Assembly: GCF_000972845.2 (NCBI RefSeq)
Contig: NC_040033.1
Location: 264,179-328,178 of the forward strand
From: Larimichthys crocea
Taxonomy: Eukaryota; Chordata; Actinopteri; Sciaenidae
Reading direction: 5' to 3'
DNA: 64,000 nt
Numbering within the stretch: position 1 is the first letter of the stretch; every line of letters starts with the position of its first letter. Of the stretch, positions 1-10,222 are shown piece after piece. The notes beneath the pieces are model-generated. The model had not been told where the DNA came from and did not search any database. It saw nothing but the letters and a program-made list of their open reading frames with translations. The translations under genes and the position numbers were made by a program.

Positions 1-245
1 AAAAAATTCAAAGAAGGCATCGGCAGGAAGCACCTTCTCAGAGCTGTCTGAAACTTCTTGCGGTTATCAAGGTTATGTTATGCACATTTCGACGTGCGCA
101 CATTTCGACGTGCGCGCATATGCGAGGGCCCGACCATCGCTGCTTGCAGCTTTAATTCCCTTTATATTTCACCTTATATGCATTAGCGATGTGAACAGTA
201 ATAATAACATATATTAAATATGTAATGTATTGATTCCCTCCACAG
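1..245. other. intron of rmc1 (5' part outside window)
   Basis: Non-coding sequence ending in the acceptor cacag before the first visible rmc1 exon. It carries a short tandem duplication (a cgcacatttcgacgtg-like unit twice at about 80-115). A stretch at 118-155 resembles dispersed teleost repeats, judged from memory only. Confidence 0.5.
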
Positions 246-1748
246 AATGGACGATAAAGGAGAAGTGAAGTGTATCAAGTTCTCCATTGGAAATAAGATC
301 TTGGCAGTTCAGAGAACTTCAAAATCTGTGGTGAGTTTCTCAGAACAAGACAATTCATACCTCCAACTAAACATGCTTACATGTACAGTAACTTATTTTG
401 AAGGAAAACTTCCACCTGACTTTGTTTTCTTCACTGTCTGTCCAGCAACAATCATTCACATGTTGTTTTTAATGTTTAAAGTGAACTATTGATCTGATGT
501 TTGCAGGATTTCATCAACTTCATACCCGACTATCCGCACACAGAGTTCACTCAGGAGTGCAAGGTACGCTACACTATCTGGTCTTTTTATTTAAAACGTG
601 TCTCTTCCCTTTTTTCTTCTTTCTGTAATGAGAACCTGACTGAGCTGTGAAGAGAAAACAGGAGTTTGAAGTTTAACAGCTGATATGTGTGTAAATAAAC
701 TGTCTTTTTGTCTCGTCCTGCAGACGAAGAACGCTAATGTTTTGGGTTTCTGTTGGACCAACTGGAATGAGATTGTCTTCATCACTGACCAGGGAATAGA
801 GTTCTACCAGGTAATCAAAGCAACTCTCCTGGCTGTTTTGTGTCCTGAAATCCAGATTTTTGGGAGCTCTTTTACTTTAAAAGCTTTTTAAATTATCAAG
901 CTTAAAGGGCTGGTTTCATTTGTGTCTATGTGATATCCGAGTATTGATGCGGATAAATCTCAGAACTGCTGCGTCCACGGTTCAACTCCCGTCCGGGGAC
1001 ATTTGTTGCATGTCTTCCCCCACATTTCCTCTCTGCCTGTACACTGACACGATTTAAAAACTCTTGTAGGCATCGTTACATACAAACAAAGTGCGACTGG
1101 TGCAGAGCATGTAGGAGGTTTAAAGACGTGGTGCTACATGTTGAGTCAAAAAGAATTAAAGTGTTAACCCTGGACAGTCTGAGATGTCCTAAAGTAACGA
1201 GATATGAGGACAACAACAGTGTGTCTTCTCTCCTCAGGTGTTTCCAGACAAGCGCAGTCTGAAGCTGTTGAAGAGTCAGAGCATCAATGTGAACTGGTAC
1301 CAGTACTGTCCAGAGACGGCCGTCATCCTGCTGTCCACCACCGTGCAGGGAAACATCCTGCAGCCCTTCGCCTTCAGGGTGAGCAGACTGTCATTATCTG
1401 AACACTGATTTTATTTTACTGGCTGGTTTAGGAGAAACTTTGTCTTTATATATTGTCTCATATGTCACATGGAAATGAGTAAAACAGTCATTTGAAGCGA
1501 CCATCCATTGAACAAACATACCGACTGAAATCTGACCTGAGGGCCCAGAAATGAACCAACATGGTCGATCCTGACACGTTCATTCACTGCCCAACAACGT
1601 GCTCGTGAATCTTTCCTGAATTTCTAGTCGAGATAAAATGCCATTTAGTCACAGAGGGTTTGTGGAGGAGGGCATGTGGGTGGTAGCTGTAACATAATTT
1701 GACGGGAAACAAGAAGTTTAGTGAAAAAGATCAAAATCATCAGCCACA

Positions 1749-1792
<44 letters not shown>

Positions 1793-4700
1793 GACAAGTT
1801 CACAAAAACATTTTTCTAAAGCTATTTTACTGGAAATTAGAAAAGAACATTTATTTATAGTTAGTTATTATTATTCCAAATCTCTCCAGTTAAATTGAAT
1901 TAAACTTGGTACTTACTCATAAGTTCTACAGCGTAATGTTCCAGACCTTTGAATTTAAATTAAATACTGATGCTGATCTACAGTCAGACAGACCCAACGA
2001 GGAACCGAAAATCTGACCGGGGAGATCAGCCGAGGGTTTTTATCCACGTATATTTATCTGTAAGCTACAGGTAATCTCTGCAGGTGAGAACTGAACTCAT
2101 GTTTTTATGAATAATACATCATGTTTTGTTTTTCAGAATGGGACCATGTCTAAGATGACCAAGTTTGAGATCGAGCTGCCGGTCATCCCCAAACCTGCCA
2201 AACTCAGTCTGTCGGAGAGAGACATCGCCATGGCAACCATGTAAGTTGCTGTCGATCTCACACACACACACACAAGTTGAAAGAAACCTGTGATGTTGTG
2301 AACTGATATTTGCTAAAGTTCTGCATGTCTTTATCTTTATTTCTCTCTCTCTCTGTAGTTATGGTCAGCTGTTTGTGATGTATCTGAAGCATCACTCAAG
2401 AACAGCCAACAGTCCCAGTGCAGAAGTGGTGCTGTATCACCTACCGAGGTACACTGACTGTAGACGTCCTGGACTGAGAAATGTCTAAACCCGACTGGGA
2501 GCTATTAACAGTTTCATGTTAGTAGTCAAAATAAACTTTGTGTGTGTGTGTTCAGGGATGGGGCGTGTAAGAAGAGTCATGTGTTGAAGCTGAACACGAC
2601 GGGGAAGTTTGCTCTGAACATCGTGGACAACCTGGTGGTGGTTCATCACCAGAGTTCACAGGTTTGATCGTCTGTATTACTCATATGTGTTTCTGTGATG
2701 GAGATGTTGTGCTTTTTACTAATCTGACAAATACCACACATCTAAACATTAAACTGAATAAATACCACACATATAAACATTAAACTGAATAAATACCACA
2801 CATATAAACACAAACTGAATAAATACCACACATATAAACACTAAACTGAATAAATACCACACACATAAACATTAAACTGAATACCACACATATAAACATT
2901 AAACTAAATAACACACATATAAACATTGAACTGAATAAATACCACACATATAAACACAAACAGAATAAATACCACTCATATAAACATTAAACTGAATAAA
3001 TAACACACATATAAACATTAAACAGAATAAATACCAAACATATAAACACAAACTCAATAAATACCACACATATAAACATTAAACTGAATAAATAACACGC
3101 ATATAAACATTAAACAGAATAAATACCAAACATATAAACATTAAACTGAATAAATACCACACATATAAACATTAAACTCAATAAATACCACACATATAAA
3201 CACTAAACTGAATCAATACCACACAAATAAACATTAAACTGAATAAATACCACACATATAAACACAAACTGAATAAATACCACACATATAAACATTAAAC
3301 TGAATAAATACCACACATATAAACAATAAACTGAATAAATACCACACATATAAACATTAAACTGAATAAATACCACACATATAAACATTAAACTGAATAA
3401 ATACCACACTTATTATCAGTTATCTGCAGCATTCATCAGTTTTTTGGTGAAAATTGTCGGACCCCCTGCAGTACATTATGGACCCCCAAGGGTCATGGAC
3501 CTTTGATTGAAGACCCCTGTTCACCATTTTACAGCCACCTCTTTCACATCGGTTTGGCCACAGTGTTAAACTGGCTTTTTTTCACAGACGTCTCTGATCT
3601 TCGACATCAAGCTGAAGGAACCAGACTGCGCTGTCAACACACACCAACCTGTCCTACCTGCCCGCTCCATACACCCCTACAGGATACCATTGTCAGGTAC
3701 ACACACACACCATCACACACCATCACACACATCAGGTTATTGAGAGTGTTTATTCATCTTTCAGGTCCAGCCGTTGTTCCCTCTCAGCCTCCTGTTCCGT
3801 GTCAGCTCTGTATCCTCTCGCCTCTAAAACCAGTTTTACTGTGTCGGCTTGAGAAAATGTTTTTTTAGCTGTTTGACCTTTAACCGTCAGTCCAGACTCT
3901 TCCTCCTGGAGCGTCTTCCAACCCGACATCATCATCAGTGCCAGCGAAGGTGAGGGATACACACATCAACACACACTCAGAGATAAACGACGTGACAGTG
4001 CTCTCCACCTTCCACCATTAAGGCTGGAGTAACTTAAAGTGTCCCTCTGTGTTTCAGGTTATCTCTGGTACTTGCAGGTGAAGTTGCCTCCAACCGTCAA
4101 CCTGCTGCAGGACAAAGGCAAACTGATGGACTTCCTGTTACGACGGAGAGACTGCAAGATGGTCATCCTGTCTGTCTGCTCACAGAGTACGTCTCTGTCT
4201 GACACAAAGTGAAACATCGAGGTACCACATCCAGTTTCTAGTGACCATTCTGTCTCCTTCTCAGTTCTGGAGGGCGGAGAGAAGGGAAGTCTTCCCGTCG
4301 TGGCGACCGTCTTCGACAAACTGAACCAGGTGTATAAAGAATACCTGGAGGCAGAGCAGACCTACACCGTGGTGGGTGATGTCAGCACGTAGCAGCACAC
4401 AGCTGGATACATTCACTTCAACACCTGTAGTGTTTGTACACTGTGATGTTTGTGTTCGTAGGCGATGGAGTCCGGTCCCAGTCGAGGCAGCGCGGCCCAG
4501 AAGCGCCCAGTCAGAACCCAGGCGGTCATTGACCAATCAGACATGTACACACACGTCCTGTCATCTTTCACAGAGAGCAAGGTACATAAACACACACACA
4601 TACACACACACATAAAGATCTCTGTTTGTTTCAAATCGTTTACTCTTTGACACAACATGAAATCAGACGTTGACTGCTCTGTGCTCTGCAGGGCGTCTCC

Positions 4701-7700
4701 CATAAATTCATCATTGCAGTGTTGATGGAGTACATCCGCTCTCTGAACCAGTTCCAGATCACTGTACAGGTAAAAAAACAAACAGTTTGCTGATGACACC
4801 GTCCTGTTCCCAAGAGAGACCTCCGGACAGACTTGTATCGTTGTCTTGTCTTGCGTCTTTCAGCATTACCTGTATGAGTTGGTGATTAAGACGTTGGTGC
4901 AACACAATCTCTTCTACATGCTGCACCAGTTCCTGCAGTATCACGTCCTCAGCGACTCCAAACCGCTGGTGAGTTCACACCATCGTCAGTTTGTTATTAG
5001 TGGACAGAGCTTCCAGGTGTATTAAACCTGCATTCTTTCTGATGGCCACCAGGGGGAGAAAGAAGTCTGATTGTATTGAGTCTTATGGAGAATCGACTCC
5101 TCAGCTGATTTCTTCATGAGTTTGTGGTTTCTAGTTTCAAGTCGTCTTCCACAGACGCATTTGGTAAATTATGTTTCTATTTAGAAGCAAAGTACGCTTG
5201 ACTAACAAGTCATTCTCAGTGAGTCCGTCCAGATCGAGACACCAGGCTCACGAAACTCTTAAAACCTCATCAGTGTTTTCACAAACAGTTTCTGTTCAGC
5301 CAGAAGACGACCGGGGGTTAACGGACAACAGCAGCACGGCACTCACCGGCCAAATATCTTGTCACCGGGTCTAAAAACGCCAAAATACTGACGTCCTTAA
5401 TGCCAAACTTCAAATGAGTTCAAAATAGTCCACAAACCAATGAATAAACTGACTCTTGAACTCTGTTTGGACTGAAACCAAAAATCTACTTTTAATTTGA
5501 CCAACATGAAGTCATAGTCTTTTTTTTTTTTTTATGATTCACATTTTACAAGATTAAACTAAGGAGAACATTGGAAGAACAACAACAAGAAAAAATATTC
5601 AAAATTAATAAATAATAACAATAATTAATAATAAAAAAATTAAAATAAGGCAAAGTCAAGATAAAAGATGCACCATCTTATTTTGACCATAAAACATATA
5701 AATATGTTGAATGAAATAAAAAATGAAATACAATAAATACATGACAACTCCCAGACAGATACATCAGTCCATGCTCAATATGTTAAGCAGTCCATTTACC
5801 AGGAATCCACCACTATACTGTTGCTGTCCCATGTGAAATTCACTGACCACAAGTAGACACAACAGAAACAGATCCCTGCGTAGCATCCAGTCCACCTCCA
5901 CCATCATTTCCATCCCACTCCCCCAAAACAGCCTACATGAAGTCATAGTCAGTATGTGCAGTAATATAAAACCATTTTGTTTTACTTGTTACTTTTATTT
6001 GTGGATGATGTATTTCAGTTTTCCTACGTGATCACAGGAAGACAAATATTTAAAATAGAACATTTGTAAGCGATTTAACATAATCCTGAGTAATTAACAG
6101 TAATGAAATTATTGTGAAAGATTCAGTGTTGGAACTAACAATTATTTTCATTATCCATTAATCTGCCAGTTATTTTCTACATTAACCATTTAATTGTTGG
6201 GCGTCCTTAAATGTCCTGATTTGTCTAAAGTTCAGAGATATTCAGATTAATATGATCTAAAAACAGCAGAACTAATGGTAGCAATCATTCTTCTGCATAT
6301 CGACTTATGGATTAGTTGACTTGTTGTTGTAGCTCTAGTGTACAAATCACTGCAACTGTGAACCCAAACTTTGCTGCCCAGAAGTTTAAATTCATGTTAA
6401 CTTCCATTTTTAATTGTTTCTTTGTGTTCAGGCCTGTTTACTTCTGTCCCTGGAGAGTACATACCCGCCTGCACACCAGCTGTCACTGGACATGTTGAAG
6501 GTATCAAACACACACACACGGGCTTTAAGTAACGACACACACATGCACTACTTTAAATCTGATTTTACATTTACTCTGTGTGTTTTTAGCGTCTGTCCAC
6601 GGCCAACGATGAGATTGTTGAGGTCCTGCTGTCGAAGCAGCAAGTTCTGGGCGCGCTCAGATTCATCCGCAGTGTCGGTACGTCCAATGAAAGAATGTTT
6701 ATTCTTACTGAAACTAATTCTCATCATGATTGATGAGTTTTTCAAAAAGTCCGAACATTGAAACGATGCTGTCTTAGCAGTTTTATAAAACTGAGACTGT
6801 GAAAGCGACAAAGACTTGTTAGAATGATCTTAATTGTAAGAACTGTAAACATATCAGATTACCTGAAGCGATGGCTTGAGTCTGGACAACAAATAAAAGA
6901 ACGATAGTCACGAACGAGATCACAGCCAATCGAGAGGGCGCCTGCTCACGTATTAAACGTGTACACTCACCGGCCACTTTATTAGGTACACTTCGCTAGT
7001 ACCGGGTTGGGCCCCCTTTTGCCTCCAGAACTGCCTTAATCCTTCATGGCATAGATTCAACAAGGTACTGGAAACATTCCTTAGAGAGTTTGGTCCATAT
7101 TGACATGATAGCATCACGCAGGTGCTGCAGATTTATCGGCTGCACATCCATGATGCGACTCTCCCGTTCCACCACATCCCAAAGGAGCTCTATTGGATTG
7201 AGATCTGGTGACTGTGGAGGCCGTTTGAGTACAGTGAACTCATTGTCATGTTCAAGAAACCAGTCTGAGATGATTCGAGCTTTATGACATGGCGTGTTAT
7301 CCTGCTGGAAGTAGCCATCAGAAGACGGGTACACCTGGGTCATAAAAGGATGGACATGGTCAGCAACAATACTCAGGGAGGCTGAGGCGTTGCAACGATG
7401 CTCAGTTGGTACTAAGGGGCCCAAAGTGTGCCAGGAAAATATCCCCACACCATTACACCACCACCACCAGCCTGACCCGTTGATACAAGGCAGGATGGAT
7501 CCATGCTTTCATGTTTCTGACCCTACCATCCGAATGTTGCAGCAGAAATCAACTCATCAGACCAGGCAACGTTTTTCCAATCTTCTATTGTCCAGTTTTG
7601 GTGAGCCTGTGCAGATTGTAGCCATAGTTTCCTGTTCTTAGCTGACAGGAGTGGCACCCGGTGTGGTCTTCTGCTGCTGTAGCCCATCTGCCTCAAGGTT

Positions 7701-8760
7701 CGACGTGTTGTGCGTTCAGAGATGCTCTTCTACATACCTCGGTTGTAACGAGTGGTTATTTGAGTTACTGTTGCCTTTCTATCAGCTCGAACCAGTCTGG
7801 CCTTTCTCCTCTGACCTCTGGCATCAACAAGGCATTTTCGCCCACAGAACTGCCGCTCACTGGATATTTTCTCTCTTTCCGACCAGTCTCTGTAAACCCT
7901 AGAGATGGTTGTGCGTGAAAATCCCAGTAGATCAGCAGTTTCTGAAATACTCAGACCAGCCCGTCTGGCACCAACAACCATGCCACGTTCAAAGTCACCT
8001 TTCTTCCCCATTCCGATGCTCGGTTTGAACTGCAGCAGATCGTCTTGAGTTGCTGCCATGTGATTGGCTGATTAGAAATTTGCAATAACGAGCAGTTGGA
8101 CAGGTGTGCCTAATAAAGTGGCCGGTGAGTGTATATAACCTAATATGAACCTGCAAATTATGACAAACTGCCAAACGGTCTTTGCTTGACACGCCCATCC
8201 CTAATATTCACAGGAACTCTTTCAGTGTACAGAATGGATGTGAGTACTGCATCAAAGGTCTAGTTTTTAGCAACCAGCTGAATACCACTCGCCTCACCCT
8301 CCCTTCCAAGCATCCAGGAGAAACTACGGTGGCTGTAAAGCTTCATGAAAACATTTTTCTGACATGCTCATATATAAATAGAATGAATCTGACACCCTCG
8401 AACTTTAAGACAGACTGAGTCTGAACTTTGAAGTGAACTAAGTGGGAACTGGTTTCAGGCGGCCATGACAACGTGTCGGCCAGGAAGTTTCTGGACGCAG
8501 CGCAGCAGACCGGAGACCAGATGTTGTTCTACACCGTGTTCAGGTCGTTCCAGCAGAGGAACCAACGGCTGAGAGGAAGTCCCAGCTTCAACCCCGGTGA
8601 GAGAACTGACCCTTTAAAACACAAAAAAAAACAGGCAGGCCTTGGTGACTAACCTGTGTGTGTGTGTGTGTGTGTGTCAGGAGAGCACTGTGAGGAGCAT
8701 GTGGTTCACTTCAAGCAGCTGTTTGGAGATCAGGCTCTGATGAAACCGTCCACTGTGTGA
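246..8760 (+). CDS. rmc1: RMC1, regulator of the MON1-CCZ1 complex (3' 19 exons; 5' exons outside window)
   Basis: RMC1 (C18orf8/Mic-1) is the metazoan third subunit of the MON1-CCZ1 guanine exchange factor that activates RAB7 on late endosomes; it supports lysosomal and autophagic traffic. Exons read with GT-AG borders: 246-330, 507-563, 724-810, 1238-1378, 2137-2240, 2359-2448, 2556-2661, 3588-3696, 3765-3809, 3896-3949, 4058-4186, 4265-4371, 4462-4581, 4692-4769, 4864-4968, 6432-6500, 6590-6677, 8459-8596, 8681-8760 (stop TGA 8758). They join in frame to 596 residues starting MDDKGEVKCIKF, equivalent to human residue 61, so about 60 residues (beta-propeller start) are missing upstream. Recognised stretches include TKNANVLGFCW, SLSERDIAMAT, LVVVHHQ, MVILSVCSQ, HKFIIAVLMEYIRSLNQFQI and the C-terminal FGDQALMKPS. 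The first half matches the WD/propeller part, the second (from about exon 13) the helical Mic1 domain. No frameshift is visible. The first base of exon 246 completes an upstream codon, so the ATG at 247 is internal. Confidence 0.95.
955..1065 (+). repeat. tRNA-derived SINE-like repeat fragment in rmc1 intron
   Basis: The stretch ccacggttcaactcccgtcc resembles a pol III B box, followed by the pyrimidine-rich tail (cccccacatttcctctctgcctg) common in teleost dispersed repeats. No A box or tRNA fold is evident. Family assignment is from memory. Confidence 0.45.
1748..1792 (+). repeat. (GAAA)n microsatellite
   Basis: About eleven perfect GAAA units inside the intron between rmc1 exons 1238-1378 and 2137-2240. 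The rest of that 758-bp intron shows nothing recognisable. Confidence 0.95.
2729..3410 (+). repeat. 31-bp AT-rich minisatellite in rmc1 intron
   Basis: About 22 tandem copies of a 27-31 bp unit (core ataccacacatataaaca followed by ttaaactgaataa) fill most of the intron between exons 2556-2661 and 3588-3696. Units differ by small substitutions and a few missing tetranucleotides. The antisense strand gives a spurious repetitive MWYLFSLMFICVV-type open frame. Confidence 0.95.
5504..5950 (-). mobile_element. retroposed insertion with 16-bp target-site duplication
   Basis: A 415-bp insert (5520-5934) begins with a run of T on the plus strand, i.e. a poly(A) tail on the minus strand. It is bounded by identical copies of acatgaagtcatagtc at 5504-5519 and 5935-5950. 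This is the signature of target-primed reverse transcription by a LINE. On the minus strand a 60-codon frame (5764-5946) runs to a stop and is followed by an AT-rich 3' region. I do not recognise the peptide, so the source may be a 5'-truncated LINE or a processed transcript. It lies in the rmc1 intron between exons 4864-4968 and 6432-6500. Confidence 0.8.
6964..8131 (-). mobile_element. Tc1/mariner-type DNA transposon, degenerate copy
   Basis: A 1168-bp element lies between TA dinucleotides at 6962-6963 and 8132-8133. The termini are inverted repeats: cactcaccggccactttatt on the left, its complement on the right. Minus-strand remnants of a Tc1-like transposase are visible. The N-terminal helix-turn-helix part is at 8059-7730 (MAATQDDLLQ..., ISETADLLGFSRTTISRVYR). 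The C-terminal DDE part is at 7448-about 6990, with QQDNTPCH (second Asp) and SPDLNPIELLWD (last Glu). The two parts are in different frames and the segment 7449-7729 is broken, so the copy is non-autonomous. It sits in the rmc1 intron between exons 6590-6677 and 8459-8596 and is transcribed antisense to the host gene. Confidence 0.93.
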
Positions 8761-9110
8761 ACCACCGGGACCAAAACACACACAGACTGTGAACCGGATC
8801 ACAGCAGGCTGGTTGGACTGAGTCTCCGTCAGTTTGGAGGACACGACGGGACGTTATTATGATTTCAGTGGACACTCGTGTCCTGTCAGCCTCATTATTA
8901 TTATCATTGTTTATGTTTATGTTATGTTGCAACAGATATTTCGGCTCACAAACTCCTCACTGTGGCATGTGAGACAACTGGTATCAGGGTTATGCTCTCT
9001 GTGATGCGTGTCCTGCTCACTTTTGGTTTATATTTGTAGTTTAAATGAAACTCAGCTTATGTCTGAATCTTGTGTTGAAGACATAAACATGTAATATAAA
9101 GTGTGTGTTT
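8761..9110 (+). other. rmc1 3' UTR and start of intergenic DNA
   Basis: Follows the rmc1 stop codon. No canonical AATAAA is seen; aatataaag near 9092 is a weak candidate signal. Nothing else is recognisable. Confidence 0.4.
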
Positions 9111-9126
9111 AGTTTGGGTCTGTTCG

Positions 9127-9174
9127 ATGAACACACACACACCACACACACACACCACACACACACACACACAC
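9127..9174 (+). repeat. (CA)n microsatellite
   Basis: Imperfect CA tract just upstream of the candidate NLR promoter. Confidence 0.9.
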
Positions 9175-9186
9175 GTGATTTCCCTC

Positions 9187-9262
9187 GAAAGTGAAAGTGT
9201 TTGTTCAGTCTCCATGTTGAGGTCGCAGAGCAGAAGGAGAGAAGTGAAGGCTGAGGCAGGGT
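9187..9262 (+). promoter_or_regulatory. ISRE-like motif and candidate 5' UTR exon of NLR copy A
   Basis: GAAAGTGAAA at 9187-9196 fits the interferon-stimulated response element core GAAANNGAAA. The following 60 bases (tccatgttgaggtcgcagag, agcagaaggagagaa) align with the sequence after the same motif in front of copies B and C. A donor-like gggtgagtg at 9259-9267 suggests a non-coding first exon. About 1 kb separates it from the first coding exon at 10223. Regulatory activity is inference. Confidence 0.5.
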
Positions 9263-9269
9263 GAGTGTG

Positions 9270-10222
9270 CATCAACATTTGATTTTATTACAATTATTTT
9301 ATTATGGCTCAACACAAACTACTTCATTTCTCCGACTCGCCGTGTTTCGGTTCAACGATGACCGTGTTTAACTGGTGCCCGCAGTGTGGACGCAGTTTCA
9401 AACAGCAAGAGAACACTTAGCTGTCGTCGTGAATGCCTCTAGTTTTTCCTCGCTACGTCCTCAGTGTGTTTTCAGAGACGGTGAAGAAACTTGTGACATT
9501 GTGACACTAAAAAAGATTTTTTTCACAGCGACCAATCAGAGAAATTCAACTTTGATCGACAACCGTCTGTCTCAGCAGCAGCAGCAACTCTCGCGAGATC
9601 TGGCAACGCAGTTATAAATTCAGTGCAGTGAGTTTTATTGGAAAATAATCAAATATTACCAAAGAGGCACAAATAATACAACTCATTAACGAGATGAGGA
9701 AATAAAACCCAATCCATTAAGTTCAATAACATAGATTTATCCTGTGGTGTGTGTGTGTGGGTGTGTTGTGAGCTGGAAGCGAGGAGTGGCTCACTTCCTT
9801 TGATCAGTGGGTTGTGATTTGATTGGCTCTTTTTTGGATCCTCATTAAAAGTTGAACTTGGCGAGTTCAGCTCTGCACTTCATTGTTGGGGGTGTTCCTG
9901 TGCCTGAGATGCTCTTACAGGCTTTCATTGGCTGTTTAGTCACAATGTTTTTCTCTGGATTCTTGATTGATGAGAGGACCCTACACTTCACGACCCTACA
10001 GTGTTAGGAATGATTGTTCAACTATAGATGTGAATATTTGGAGCCAGATTCTAACAGGTATATCTATATTTTAAAGAATGTTTTCAGAGCATAGAAAGCC
10101 CTTCTTCACTTGTCTCTGAGATTATTGACGGCCACATGGAAATGTCCTGAACATCATTTGAAGGGAATGGTGATTTCAAGTGAAACCGTGTTTCACCTCT
10201 CAGACTGACTGAAGTCCAGAAG
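9270..10222 (+). other. intron/upstream region of NLR copy A
   Basis: Non-coding sequence between the candidate 5' exon and the first coding exon. It has an 80-codon chance frame at 9375-9617 with no recognisable domain. Nothing else is supported. Confidence 0.4.

Noticed and set aside
970..1000. Possible tRNA gene from a B-box-like sequence
   Set aside because: No A box, no cloverleaf stems; better explained as a SINE-type remnant.
2729..3410. CRISPR-like regular array
   Set aside because: Units are directly adjacent without unique spacers, in an intron of a vertebrate gene; a minisatellite explains it.
7044..8059. DDE/HTH protein as a possible host gene in the rmc1 intron
   Set aside because: Terminal inverted repeats, TA target sites and broken frames identify it as a Tc1-type transposon copy.
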